From assembly GCF_002332255.1 (NCBI RefSeq), contig NZ_NRGW01000001.1, forward strand, positions 1,736,001 to 1,800,000: a stretch of DNA of 64,000 nucleotides, written 5' to 3'. The notes under the pieces are model-generated. The model made no database searches, had not been told where the DNA came from, and saw only the letters and a list, made by a program, of their open reading frames with translations. Origin of the DNA: Halomonas sp. JB37. GTDB lineage: Bacteria > Pseudomonadota > Gammaproteobacteria > Pseudomonadales > Halomonadaceae. Shown here piece by piece: positions 53,661 through 62,261 of the stretch (within the stretch, counting starts at the first letter, position 1; every line of letters begins with the position of its first letter). The position numbers and the translations under genes were made by a program.

Positions 53661-54084
53661 GTCAGGCACCATTATTCTCAACACGGCTGCGCGGTTTTTA
53701 ATGCCACTGCAGCTGATGTTCTCCGTTTTCTTATTGCTTAGAGGACACGATGAGCCGGGCGGCGGTTTTATCGCAGGCCTTGTGGCGGCGGGGGCATTTA
53801 CGCTTTATCTGTTCGCCTTTGGCGTTAGTGCGACCAAGCAAGTGCTGCGTATGGTTGACCCCAGAGACCTCATTGGCATTGGCCTATTGCTGGGCATGAT
53901 TTCCGTCGTGCCTGCCTGGTTTATGGGGCAACCGTTTCTAACCGCCCAGTGGTGGACCATTCCAATCATCGACTTTAAAGCCTCCACGCCGCTGATTTTT
54001 GATATCGGTGTGTATTTTGCGGTGCTGGGCTCGGTCACCGGCATGGTGATGACGCTGATGGAGGTCGACAAGGATGAACCTTGA
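53653..54084 (+). CDS. mrpB: Na+/H+ antiporter subunit B
   Basis: This 143-residue membrane protein matches MrpB/MnhB, with four transmembrane segments, the conserved '[20 protein letters not shown]' near residue 28 and '[19 protein letters not shown]' near the C-terminus. The separate mrpB gene shows this is the seven-gene type of operon, not the fused A-B type. It starts within the end of mrpA with AAGGAG upstream, indicating translational coupling. Confidence 0.94.
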   Translation: MVKSGTIILNTAARFLMPLQLMFSVFLLLRGHDEPGGGFIAGLVAAGAFTLYLFAFGVSATKQVLRMVDPRDLIGIGLLLGMISVVPAWFMGQPFLTAQWWTIPIIDFKASTPLIFDIGVYFAVLGSVTGMVMTLMEVDKDEP

Positions 54085-54102
54085 GTTAACAGGAGGCTCA
54101 GC

Positions 54103-54450
54103 ATGGAACCATTAATGGCGGTAGCCATAGGGCTGCTTTACGCGACGGCTATTTTCATGATGCTGCGTCGCTCTATTGTGAAGCTAGTGATTGGTTTAAT
54201 GCTGCTTTCAAATGCGGCCAATTTACTGATCTTTACAACGGCGGGATTGACGCGGGGCGCGCCGCCACTGATTCCTGAAGGCATGATGCAGCCGGTAGGC
54301 GCCGTCGCTGATCCCTTACCCCAAGCGGTAGTGCTGACAGCTATCGTAATTGCCTTTGGCGTGCTTGCCTTTGCGGTGGTGTTGATTCGACGTGCCTATG
54401 AAGTGGTTAAGGCTGATGATCTTGATAAGATGAAGGATACCGATACGTGA
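54103..54450 (+). CDS. mrpC: Na+/H+ antiporter subunit C
   Basis: This 115-residue NuoK-like subunit has three transmembrane segments, with '[20 protein letters not shown]' (about 29-48), typical of MrpC, and '[20 protein letters not shown]', which carries the conserved family sequence. AGGAGG lies before the ATG. Its stop overlaps the GTG start of mrpD as GTGA. Confidence 0.94.
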   Translation: MEPLMAVAIGLLYATAIFMMLRRSIVKLVIGLMLLSNAANLLIFTTAGLTRGAPPLIPEGMMQPVGAVADPLPQAVVLTAIVIAFGVLAFAVVLIRRAYEVVKADDLDKMKDTDT

Positions 54451-56045
54451 GGCCTGAAGTTGCTCTTCCCGTCCTCTTGCCGCTGCTTTCAGGGGCAATC
54501 TCTTTGTTGTTTTGGCGTTCCCGCCCCATGCAGCGCTTTTTGGCAGTGGCCGGTAATGCAGCGCTGCTGATTGTTAGCCTCTGGTTGTTCGTATCAACGC
54601 TCTCAGACGGCTACGTCACGATGCAGATGGGCAGCTGGCCCGCGCCGTTTGGCATCACGCTCATCGCCGATATGCTGAGCGCCGTCATGGTGTTGATGAC
54701 CGCCGTCATTGGTTTGGCAATGGGGATCTATTCGCTGGCCACGACCGGCCGGGGTCATGAGAAATTTGGCTACTACCCTTTAATGCACCTGCTCTTGGCA
54801 GGCGTTATGGGGGCATTTTTAACTGGCGATATCTTTAACCTTTATGTGTGGTTTGAGGTAATGCTGGTGGCGTCGTTTGCGCTGCTGATTCTAGGCGGTG
54901 AGCGTGCGCAGATGGAGGGGGCGATTAAATATGTCACCTTGAATCTACTGGCATCGGTCATTTTCTTGACCGCCGTTGGGCTGCTTTATGGCATGGTGGG
55001 GACGCTCAACATGGCCGATATTGCGCTGCGCATGGGGGAGGCTGAGCACACGGGCATGGTTGAAGTGTTGGCCGTCATGTTTATGGTGGCCTTCGGCATT
55101 AAGGCTGCCGCCTTTCCATTGTTCTTTTGGCTACCTGCTTCTTATCATACGCCGCCTGTCGCCGTTTCAGCTCTGTTTGCAGGGCTGCTCACCAAGGTCG
55201 GCGTTTATGCGCTGTTCCGCGTTTTTACGTTGATGTTTGACCAGACCATGGGCTATTTGCAGGACATTATGCTCTGGGGGGCGGTCTTTACGATGGTAAC
55301 TGGCGTGCTGGGCGCGGCGGCCCAATATGAGTTTAGGCGTATTCTATCGTTTCATATTGTCAGCCAGATTGGCTATATGATCTTAGGGCTAGCGCTTTAT
55401 ACACCCTTAGCGATAGCCGGTGGGGTGTTTGCCATCGTGCATAATATGGTGGTGAAAACTAACCTCTTCTTGATCAGCGGTATTACCCACCGTTTGCAGG
55501 GCACGTATCAACTCAAAAAAATGGGCGGCTTGTATCGGGAGCGCCCCTGGCTAGCCGTCGCCTTCTTTATTTCGGCTTTCTCTCTAGCGGGCATCCCGCC
55601 GCTGTCTGGTTTCTTTGCTAAATTTGTCATTGTGCGCGCAGGCCTCGAAGCTGAAGCCTATGTCGTAACCGGTATTGCTCTGGCGGTAGGTTTAATGACG
55701 CTCTATTCCATGGTGAAAATTTGGAATGAGGTGTTCTGGAAGTCGCTGCCGGAAGATAATCATGTGCCTGAAACCGTTACGCCGACCGGGGATGATGGTC
55801 GATTGTTAAAGCCAAGCCTGTGGATGATGTATTTACCGGTGATGGTGTTGGCGATGTCTTCTCTGTTGATCGGGGTATTTGCTGAGCCGATTATGTGGGT
55901 GATGACGAGCATAGGTGATCAGTTGCTTGAACCATCGGGGTATATCGAAGCCGTTCTGGGCGCTTCGGCCAGTGTAGAAGACACGTTGCTGAATTCATCA
56001 GCAGCGGACGCTGAAGAAGCGGCAACGGGAGTGGATGCGCCATGA
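54447..56045 (+). CDS. mrpD: Na+/H+ antiporter subunit D
   Basis: This 532-residue NuoN/NuoM-like subunit has about fourteen transmembrane segments. The proton-channel glutamate is in '[20 protein letters not shown]'; the conserved lysine lies in '[20 protein letters not shown]'. The start is GTG at 54447, overlapping mrpC. A C-terminal Ala/Glu/Asp-rich tail of about 40 residues is outside the conserved core. Its stop overlaps the mrpE ATG as ATGA. Confidence 0.94.
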   Translation: MRPEVALPVLLPLLSGAISLLFWRSRPMQRFLAVAGNAALLIVSLWLFVSTLSDGYVTMQMGSWPAPFGITLIADMLSAVMVLMTAVIGLAMGIYSLATTGRGHEKFGYYPLMHLLLAGVMGAFLTGDIFNLYVWFEVMLVASFALLILGGERAQMEGAIKYVTLNLLASVIFLTAVGLLYGMVGTLNMADIALRMGEAEHTGMVEVLAVMFMVAFGIKAAAFPLFFWLPASYHTPPVAVSALFAGLLTKVGVYALFRVFTLMFDQTMGYLQDIMLWGAVFTMVTGVLGAAAQYEFRRILSFHIVSQIGYMILGLALYTPLAIAGGVFAIVHNMVVKTNLFLISGITHRLQGTYQLKKMGGLYRERPWLAVAFFISAFSLAGIPPLSGFFAKFVIVRAGLEAEAYVVTGIALAVGLMTLYSMVKIWNEVFWKSLPEDNHVPETVTPTGDDGRLLKPSLWMMYLPVMVLAMSSLLIGVFAEPIMWVMTSIGDQLLEPSGYIEAVLGASASVEDTLLNSSAADAEEAATGVDAP

Positions 56046-56515
56046 CAGGAGCGATTTGGAACTTACTATTAGGTCTGGCATGGGTATTGTTGAGCGGTGA
56101 TTTCACCGGTTTGAATCTTCTTATCGGCTTGATATTTGGCTATATCACGCTTGTTTTGATTGAGCCTCAGCTTGACTCATTGAAAGGTTACCCGGCGCGG
56201 GTGCCGCGGCTTGTGGGCTTTATCGGTTTTTTCCTGAAAGAGCTGATTCAAGCCAACCTGCGTGTGGCTTTCGATATTTTGACGCCGCCTTGGCATATGA
56301 AACCTGGCGTTATTGCGCTGCCACTTTCGGCACGTACGGAAATGGAAATCACCATGGTGGCTAACTTGATTTCGCTGACACCCGGCACGCTTAGCTTAGA
56401 TGTGTCTGATGATCGTAAGGTACTGTATATCCATGCGATGTTTTTAGACGATGAAGAAGAGCTGCGGCGTAATTTAAAAGAGATGGAGCACCGGGCCCTG
56501 GAGCTATTTCGCTGA
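56042..56515 (+). CDS. mrpE: Na+/H+ antiporter subunit E
   Basis: This 157-residue subunit has two or three N-terminal transmembrane segments and a soluble C-terminal part with the family signature 'LISLTPGTLSLDVSDDRKVL' (about 117-136) followed by 'YIHAMFLDDEEELRRNLKEM'. It is joined to mrpD and mrpF by 4-bp and 1-bp overlaps respectively, so all subunits are made from one transcript. Confidence 0.93.
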   Translation: MTGAIWNLLLGLAWVLLSGDFTGLNLLIGLIFGYITLVLIEPQLDSLKGYPARVPRLVGFIGFFLKELIQANLRVAFDILTPPWHMKPGVIALPLSARTEMEITMVANLISLTPGTLSLDVSDDRKVLYIHAMFLDDEEELRRNLKEMEHRALELFR

Positions 56516-56784
56516 TGGATACCGTTATTTTAATTAGTCAGGTGATTATGAGCATAGCGCTGATACTCACCTTCGTGCGTGTTGTACGCGGCCCCAGTTT
56601 GCCCGACCGTGTTGTAGCGTTAGAGCTTTTTTCGACCACCTTGGTGGGGTTGGTGGGGGTTTATGCGATCAAAACAGAGGTTGCTAGTTTCCTCGACGCC
56701 GCAATTGTGGTCGCGCTCATGGGCTTTTTGGCGGCTATTGGCTTTGCGCGCTTTTTAGAACGAGGAGGCCCGCGCGATGATTGA
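56515..56784 (+). CDS. mrpF: Na+/H+ antiporter subunit F
   Basis: This 89-residue subunit has three transmembrane segments and the MrpF pattern 'FVRVVRGPSLPDRVVALELF' (about 20-39) followed by 'DAAIVVALMGFLAAIGFARF'. It begins in the stop codon of mrpE (TGATG) and overlaps the mrpG start by 8 bp. Confidence 0.93.
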   Translation: MDTVILISQVIMSIALILTFVRVVRGPSLPDRVVALELFSTTLVGLVGVYAIKTEVASFLDAAIVVALMGFLAAIGFARFLERGGPRDD

Positions 56785-57181
56785 TTTTATAAAAGGCACG
56801 CTGATTCTTGGCGGTGCGCTGTTTATGCTGCTTGCCTCTGTGGGTTTGCTGCGTTTACCCGACCTGCTAACACGTATGCATGCGACCACCAAAGCCGCCG
56901 CACTAGGCGTGATTTTAATCATGCTGGCGGCGGCAATGCACTTTGCTGAGGTGGGAATCGTCGCGCGCTCTTTTGCCATTATATTATTTATTCTAATGAC
57001 AGCACCGGTGGCCGCCCATGTGATTGGTCGTGCCGGTTATTTCGTTGGGTCCAAGCTTTGGAGCGGCACAATAAAGGATGAATTACGGCCTAACTATGAT
57101 CCTTTGACCCATGAATTAAAAAGTGGCCTGGAGACCCAAGAAAATGCCAAGCGTCAGCCAAGAGATACTGATCCAGATTAG
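56777..57181 (+). CDS. mrpG: Na+/H+ antiporter subunit G
   Basis: This 134-residue subunit has three transmembrane segments with the MrpG signature 'LLASVGLLRLPDLLTRMHAT' (about 15-34) and 'MTAPVAAHVIGRAGYFVG'. A hydrophilic C-terminal tail of about 45 residues follows. It is the last gene of the operon; GAGGAGG lies before the ATG in mrpF, and a terminator follows 41 bp after its stop. Confidence 0.93.
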   Translation: MIDFIKGTLILGGALFMLLASVGLLRLPDLLTRMHATTKAAALGVILIMLAAAMHFAEVGIVARSFAIILFILMTAPVAAHVIGRAGYFVGSKLWSGTIKDELRPNYDPLTHELKSGLETQENAKRQPRDTDPD

Positions 57182-57221
57182 AATGCGAGTTCGATAGTTA
57201 GAAGGCTGTATCTTGCCGCTG

Positions 57222-57245
57222 AGCCACCTAAGGGTGGCTTTTTTG
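57222..57245 (+). terminator. Terminator of the mrp operon
   Basis: AGCCACC / GGTGGCT with a 4-nt loop is followed by TTTTTT, a standard Rho-independent terminator. Confidence 0.92.
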
Positions 57246-57344
57246 CATTTGATGTTTCGCAACGCTTTATTTTTATCAGCACCGATGATTAACAATTAAT
57301 GTACAACAGTTATACCGTGTAGGATGATATGTTCATAATTAATC

Positions 57345-57554
57345 ATGTGCCTATTAAGAAGTACGCCGACTGTGAGCAAGCAACGCAAACAACACCTGCC
57401 CCAAAAAACGTGTGCCCTATGTCAGCGACCCTTTGCTTGGCGAAAGAAATGGGCGCGCTGTTGGGATGAGGTGCGCTATTGCAGCGAGAGATGTCGACGT
57501 ACTGCAAAACAGCAAAGCGCTTCTGGGAGGCAAGGGCATGAACACCACCGTTGA
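57345..57554 (+). CDS. DUF2256-type zinc-ribbon-like small protein
   Basis: This 69-residue protein contains the DUF2256 signature: 'KTCALCQRPFAWRKKWARCW' then 'DEVRYCSERCRR'. Five cysteines suggest a small metal-binding knuckle. DUF2256 genes commonly sit beside cryptochrome/photolyase genes, as here: its 3' end overlaps the CRY-DASH start by 17 bp. The ATG at 57345 lacks a clear RBS; a GTG at 57372 with AAGAAG upstream would shorten it by nine residues. Function is unknown. Confidence 0.85.
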   Translation: MCLLRSTPTVSKQRKQHLPQKTCALCQRPFAWRKKWARCWDEVRYCSERCRRTAKQQSASGRQGHEHHR

Positions 57555-58827
57555 TATTGTCTGGCTGCAAGACGACCTGCGCGTGGCCGACAACCCTCTG
57601 TTGCACTTTAATGCTCCCCCCAGTCATTTGCTGTGCCTTTATGTGTTGGACCAGCGCTGGTGTGCTCCTCTCATAAAAGACGATTCCGTGCCGCGCATAG
57701 GCCCGGCGCGTTTACGCTTCCTATGGCAATGCTTAATGGCGTTGCGCGGCGAGCTTTTAAAGCGCGGCAGTGATTTGCTTGTCCGCATCGGTAATCCAAG
57801 CGATGTGGTGATTGAGCTGGCCAGGTCGCTTAGTGCTCGCCAGGTCCGCGTTTCTGACCACCCCGGGGTTGAAGAAATACAGCAGATTAAAGCGGTGGCC
57901 AGCGGGCTTTCCGGCCACACAACGCTGAGCTGTATTGAGAGCGGGCAACTGATTAATCGGCAGGCGCTGCCTTTCGACGCGGATAGGTTACCGCAAAGTT
58001 TTTCGGCCTTTAGGCGCTGCGTAGAAAAAAACTGCTCACTTTCCGCGAGCCGACCTGCACCGGTAACACTGCCGCCTTGGCCTGAGGCGCCGCGTGGCTT
58101 TCCGCCGTTAAAGGCTGTCTCTGAGCATAGCGCTGTGTGGCAGCCGGATACACGTCAAGGCTATACCTATGAGGGAGGGGAGTCGGCGGCGCATGTGCGC
58201 CTTCATGACTATCTGTGGCATCAAAAGGGCGCAGAAGTCTATAAGCAAACCCGAAACGGTCTTTTGGGCGCGAATTTTTCAACACGCATCTCGCCGTGGC
58301 TTGCGCGCGGCTGTGTCACTGCGTGCCAAGTTAATGATGCAGTGAAAGCGTGGGAAGCCGAACACGGCAGCAATGAATCGAGTTACTGGATCACGTTTGA
58401 ACTGCTTTGGCGTGAGTATTTTATACGTGTCGCGCAGGCTGAAGGTGTGCAAATGTTTGGTAAGGTTCTAGCGGCCAAGCCGAGTACGGCGTTTGATGCT
58501 TGGCGTAATGCTGTGACTGGCGTGCCGTTTGTGGATGCGGCCATGCTAGAACTTCATCGCACCGGCTGGATATCCAATCGCGCCAGGCAAAATGTCGCCA
58601 GCTTCTTGGTCAACGACCTGCAGGTAGACTGGCGTTTAGGCGCTTTATGGTTCGAGCATTGCTTGATTGATTATGACGTTGCCAGCAATTGGGGAAACTG
58701 GCGCTATATTGCCGGCGTGGGAAGAGGTGCGCGTCATCGTCGCTACTTTGATGTGCAGCAGCAGGTCAATCATTATGACCCGCATGGGCGCTATGTCGCC
58801 CACTGGATGACATCGCTTGAAAGGTAA
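57538..58827 (+). CDS. CRY-DASH-type cryptochrome/photolyase
   Basis: This 429-residue flavoprotein has an N-terminal photolyase alpha/beta domain ('VDIVWLQDDLRVADNPLL', residues 5-22) and a C-terminal FAD-binding domain with 'TRISPWLARGCVTACQVNDA', 'LLWREYFIRVA' and 'DYDVASNWGNWRYIAGVGRG' (about 379-398). The last phrase followed by 'FDVQQQVNHYDPHGRYVAHW' is the DASH type. Members repair cyclobutane dimers in single-stranded DNA and bind FAD and a folate antenna. The ATG at 57538 has GGGAGG upstream; longer starts lie inside the DUF2256 gene. Confidence 0.9.
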   Translation: MNTTVDIVWLQDDLRVADNPLLHFNAPPSHLLCLYVLDQRWCAPLIKDDSVPRIGPARLRFLWQCLMALRGELLKRGSDLLVRIGNPSDVVIELARSLSARQVRVSDHPGVEEIQQIKAVASGLSGHTTLSCIESGQLINRQALPFDADRLPQSFSAFRRCVEKNCSLSASRPAPVTLPPWPEAPRGFPPLKAVSEHSAVWQPDTRQGYTYEGGESAAHVRLHDYLWHQKGAEVYKQTRNGLLGANFSTRISPWLARGCVTACQVNDAVKAWEAEHGSNESSYWITFELLWREYFIRVAQAEGVQMFGKVLAAKPSTAFDAWRNAVTGVPFVDAAMLELHRTGWISNRARQNVASFLVNDLQVDWRLGALWFEHCLIDYDVASNWGNWRYIAGVGRGARHRRYFDVQQQVNHYDPHGRYVAHWMTSLER

Positions 58828-58919
58828 TTGCGCCTTCTAATAAGCCTCAGCGTCTAGTATCTACTACTTTTCTAGGCCATCATTCTAGACATGCCAAGGA
58901 CTGCCTAAGGATATAAACG

Positions 58920-60188
58920 ATGTCTATTAATTTGCCTGCAGGGCGGCGTTACCGCCCCTTACTGTGTGCCTCGCTGGCGATAGCGTTGAGCACCCCCTTC
59001 GTTGGAGGCGCAGCGCTCGCAAATCAGCAGTTGATGACTGAAGTTGATGCGCGGGCTGCTACACAGGTTAGCTACGCTAATTTTCAGCAATGGCTAGATG
59101 AGTTTCGTCGCTATGCCGCCGGTGAAGGCATTAGCGAAGCGACATTGAGCGAAGCATTCGATGGCATACGCCACCTTGATCGCGTCATTGAGCTCGATGG
59201 CTATCAACCCGAATTTGTCAGGCCTATTTGGGAATACCTTGATACCGCGGTTTCATCTACGCGTGTTAATACCGGGCGAGAAAAGTTAGCGGCTCACCGC
59301 GATACCGCGCTGGAAATGCAGCAGCGCTTTGGCGTACCCGCCGAAATTATTGTCGCTATTTGGGGAATCGAGAGTAACTACGGCAGCAATTTCGGTGATT
59401 TCTCAACGTTAGAGTCCCTTGCTACGCTCGCTTTCGATGGCCGCCGCCGTGATTTTGCTAGAGGTGAACTGCTCGCTGCGCTGCGTATTATTGACGAAGG
59501 TGATATAGCCGCAGATCAAATGAAGGGGTCATGGGCCGGCGCGATGGGCCATACCCAATTTATTCCCAGCAGCTTTGAGGCGTATGCCGTCGATGGCGAT
59601 GGTGATGGTCGGCGTGATATCTGGGGAAGTATTCCCGATGTAATGGCATCGACGGCAAATTACTTAGCGCGAGCTGGTTGGCAAGCGGGTCAGCCTTGGG
59701 GCGTGGAAATACGGCTACCCGAAGGATTTGATTATACTCAGACCGACCGGCGCAGTAGTGCCGAGTGGCGTAATCAAGGCGTTCGAGCGCAGCAGGGCGA
59801 ATTGCCAGATTTCGATAGCGCGTCTGTAGTGGTGCCCGCCGGTGCTCAAGGCCCTGCTTTTCTGGTGGGGGCTAATTTTCGCGCCATTTTACGTTATAAC
59901 AATGCCACCAGTTACGCCCTCGCCGTTGCCACACTGGGCGATGCTATTGCCGGGCGAGAGGGCACCCAGCATGAATGGCCGCGAGGGGAAACACCATTGA
60001 CCCGCGATGATGTGCAAGAACTCCAGCGCGAGTTAAACCGTACCGGCTACTCAGCGGGAGGCGCTGACGGTGTCATGGGGCCCAATACGCGGCAAGGATT
60101 ACGGAACTTCCAGCGTGATCAAGGGTTAATACCAGACGGCTTTGCAACTCAGACCCTATTAGAGCAATTGCGAAACCGTGCTGAGTAG
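58920..60188 (+). CDS. Lytic murein transglycosylase (MltB/SltB type) with C-terminal peptidoglycan-binding domain
   Basis: This 422-residue protein has a Sec signal peptide (about 1-34, ...AALA) and a family-3 lytic transglycosylase domain. The catalytic glutamate is Glu151 in 'WGIESNYGSNFGDF'. 'GSWAGAMGHTQFIPSSF' and 'YAVDGDGDGRRDIWGSIPDV' follow, the Asp-rich part being typical of SltB. Residues from about 360 form a PG_binding_1 domain ('LNRTGYSAGGADGVMGPNTR'). There is no lipobox, so the protein is likely a soluble periplasmic cell-wall remodelling enzyme. Confidence 0.92.
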   Translation: MSINLPAGRRYRPLLCASLAIALSTPFVGGAALANQQLMTEVDARAATQVSYANFQQWLDEFRRYAAGEGISEATLSEAFDGIRHLDRVIELDGYQPEFVRPIWEYLDTAVSSTRVNTGREKLAAHRDTALEMQQRFGVPAEIIVAIWGIESNYGSNFGDFSTLESLATLAFDGRRRDFARGELLAALRIIDEGDIAADQMKGSWAGAMGHTQFIPSSFEAYAVDGDGDGRRDIWGSIPDVMASTANYLARAGWQAGQPWGVEIRLPEGFDYTQTDRRSSAEWRNQGVRAQQGELPDFDSASVVVPAGAQGPAFLVGANFRAILRYNNATSYALAVATLGDAIAGREGTQHEWPRGETPLTRDDVQELQRELNRTGYSAGGADGVMGPNTRQGLRNFQRDQGLIPDGFATQTLLEQLRNRAE

Positions 60189-60230
60189 GCAACGTTTTAT
60201 TGAAAGTTTTAACTTACCAAGGATGATGCT

Positions 60231-60785
60231 ATGCGAGTGCTAGGAAAAACGTTATTAGGCAGCGCTGTTATGGGTGCCTTGCTATCTACTTCCACCGCGA
60301 TGGCAGATGACGACCAAGTATTTGGCTGGGTAGAAAATGCGACGCTTCAGCCCTGGGATATTACGGTTAAGGCAAAGCTCGACAGCGGTGCATTAACATC
60401 CTCGCTTGACGCTCGTGACATTGAGATGTTCGAGCAAGATGATGAAGAATGGGTGCGTTTTCGTCTCAAGCTGGAAGATCAGGAAAGTGGCGAAGTATTC
60501 AGTGATGAAATTGAGCGCCCGCTGTATCGTGAACAAACCGTGCGCGGCGCGGGTGGCAGTGATGACCGCCCCGTTATTCTGATGGAAGTGTGCATGGGCG
60601 ATACCATCTACGAAGAGCAGTTCAGTTTGCGCGACCGTGAAGAGATGATTTATCCGATGCTGCTGGGCCGCAGCACAATCAGCCACCTTGGCTTGCTTGA
60701 TGTGCGTAACAGCTTCTTGCAAGAACCCGGGTGCGATGAGAATTCCCAGGTCGTGCCTCACGACCCGGAAGATGATCAGTCTTAA
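60231..60785 (+). CDS. Exported retropepsin-like protease/ATP-dependent zinc protease family protein
   Basis: This 184-residue protein has a signal peptide (1-25, ...TAMA) and a PF05618-type domain: 'FGWVENATLQPWDITVKAKL' leads into the Asp-Ser-Gly motif at 51-53 ('DSGALTSSLDA'), then 'RPVILMEVCMGDTIYEEQF' and 'MLLGRSTISHLGLLDV'. The family was first called zinc protease and later found to be retropepsin-like aspartic peptidases. It resembles RloA/RimK-associated proteins. Co-transcription with the transglycosylase gene (42 bp away) is possible. Substrates are unknown. Confidence 0.85.
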   Translation: MRVLGKTLLGSAVMGALLSTSTAMADDDQVFGWVENATLQPWDITVKAKLDSGALTSSLDARDIEMFEQDDEEWVRFRLKLEDQESGEVFSDEIERPLYREQTVRGAGGSDDRPVILMEVCMGDTIYEEQFSLRDREEMIYPMLLGRSTISHLGLLDVRNSFLQEPGCDENSQVVPHDPEDDQS

Positions 60786-60796
60786 CGTATAAACGC

Positions 60797-61510
60797 TTAA
60801 AACAGCCGTGACAGCAGCGCCGTCACGGCTGTTTCTACGCGTAAAATTCGCGGCCCAAGGTGCATTCCCTCACAGCCTGCCGCTAGCAGTTGCTCTACTT
60901 CCCAAGCAATAAAACCGCCTTCTGGGCCTACTAGTAAGAGCGTTGGGTGCTTAACATCTCTTGGGCAAGCGTTTGGCATGCCAGGGTGTGCCAGCAGTCC
61001 TCGGTATTGCTTGAGTAGGTTGGGAAGCTGTTCTTCTAAGAAAGGCCTAAACCCCTTGCTAAGCGTAACGTTAGGTAGCTGCGTGTCGCGGGCTTGCTCT
61101 AAACCTAGTATTAGGTGCTGGTGTATTTTTTCCGCGCGTAACTCGGGAGACTGCCAGTAGCTTTTTTCTACCCGCTTGGTATGCAGCAGGGTGATATCTT
61201 TCACTCCTAGCGCAGTCACGTGCTCCAGAGTGCGTGCTAGCATACGTGGCCTTGGCAGTGCTAATACCAAATGCACCGGTAGTGGCGCTGGCGGTGGCTC
61301 ATCCATCGTTTCCAGCGTGAAATAAGCACGTTCAGCGGTGAGTTCAGTAAGCCGTGCTTTACCCATCGCTCCCCCTTGGATTCCGACAGTAAGCAGGTCT
61401 CCTGGCGTGGAACGATGAACGTTATGCAGATGGCCCAATCTACGCGGGTCGCTGATGCAGGCGCGGTTATCGCCGGTAAGGTCGTCGGGGCTGAGTAAAA
61501 TCAAATTCAT
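60797..61510 (-). CDS. rsmE: 16S rRNA (uracil-1498-N3)-methyltransferase
   Basis: This 237-residue SPOUT methyltransferase modifies U1498 in 16S rRNA. An N-terminal PUA-like domain ('GHLHNVHRSTPGDLLTVGIQ') precedes the knotted domain with 'LALPRPRMLARTLEHVTALG', 'LLVGPEGGFIAWEVEQLL' and 'LGPRILRVETAVTALLSRL', the family signature. The C-terminal codons form one arm of a hairpin terminator. The ATG at 61510 faces phaR on the other strand, leaving a 151-bp divergent region. Confidence 0.94.
   Translation of the reverse strand: MNLILLSPDDLTGDNRACISDPRRLGHLHNVHRSTPGDLLTVGIQGGAMGKARLTELTAERAYFTLETMDEPPPAPLPVHLVLALPRPRMLARTLEHVTALGVKDITLLHTKRVEKSYWQSPELRAEKIHQHLILGLEQARDTQLPNVTLSKGFRPFLEEQLPNLLKQYRGLLAHPGMPNACPRDVKHPTLLLVGPEGGFIAWEVEQLLAAGCEGMHLGPRILRVETAVTALLSRLF
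60800..60834. terminator. Terminator overlapping the rsmE 3' end
   Basis: A perfect 13-bp stem AAACAGCCGTGAC / GTCACGGCTGTTT with a 9-nt loop starts 15 bp after the protease stop. One side lies in the last codons of rsmE on the other strand, so it may serve both convergent genes. Confidence 0.75.
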
Positions 61511-61617
61511 AATGAGAGTCTATTGGTCACAGAATAGGCGTGTTGCGTCTATCTAATCGATCAAAGCCGCTTGCATGGGCGCGTGGTGCAGGCACAATAC
61601 CAGCAACGGGAAAAAGC

Positions 61618-61650
61618 CCCTATCGCTTTTAAAGTCCCTATCGCTTTTAA
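61618..61650. repeat. 18-bp-period direct repeat in the phaR leader
   Basis: CCCTATCGCTTTTAA occurs twice, at 61618-61632 and 61636-61650, ending just before the AAGGAG of phaR. Confidence 0.85.
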
Positions 61651-61661
61651 GGAGATGCGCC

Positions 61662-62195
61662 GTGCGCGTGATTCGCAAGTATGCTAACCGCAGGCTGTAT
61701 GATACACAGCAAAGCCGCTACGTAACGTTAGAAGACCTGCGTCGCTTAATCATCGACGAAGCGCCTTTTCGCGTTGAAGATGCCAAAAGCGGTGAAGACC
61801 TGACCCGCACTATTTTGCTATCGATCATCATTGAGCAAGAGCAGGCAGACGGTGAATCTCAAGTGTTCTCCAACGATTTGTTGGCGCAACTGATCCGCGT
61901 TTATGACATGACATCACCACTGCCACTGTCGCGTTATCTTGAGCAGGGTACGCAGCTGATGCTGGAACAGCAAAAGCGCCTGCAAAGCCAATGGAAGCAG
62001 GCCATGCGTAACACGCCGCTGGACTTTATGCGCGAGTTAGGCGAAGAGAATATGCGCTTTTGGCAAAAGACGCTAAATCAATCTGCGCAAAGCGATGAAG
62101 CTGACGCTGACGATCATCAAACGCCAGAGAGCAGCGTTAAGCCTGATGACGATGCCGGCGGAAGCAATAAAAAGAAACAGGACAAAACCACCTGA
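61662..62195 (+). CDS. phaR: Polyhydroxyalkanoate synthesis repressor PhaR
   Basis: This 177-residue regulator begins 'RVIRKYANRRLYDTQQSRYV', the PHB/PHA accumulation DNA-binding domain, followed by 'TLEDLRRLIIDEAPFRVEDA'. A PhaR C-terminal region includes 'YLEQGTQLMLEQQKRLQSQW'. PhaR represses phasin and PHA genes and is released by binding nascent polymer. The start is GTG at 61662 with AAGGAG seven bases upstream; the longer frame to 61575 has no family similarity. A Asp/Lys-rich tail is likely disordered. PHA synthesis genes are not in the window. Confidence 0.92.
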   Translation: MRVIRKYANRRLYDTQQSRYVTLEDLRRLIIDEAPFRVEDAKSGEDLTRTILLSIIIEQEQADGESQVFSNDLLAQLIRVYDMTSPLPLSRYLEQGTQLMLEQQKRLQSQWKQAMRNTPLDFMRELGEENMRFWQKTLNQSAQSDEADADDHQTPESSVKPDDDAGGSNKKKQDKTT

Positions 62196-62261
62196 CCCCA
62201 CTTGGGGCCGCGCTGTGGCATAATGCCGCCAATAACGCTCTCCCGTTTGAGAAGGATGAAC

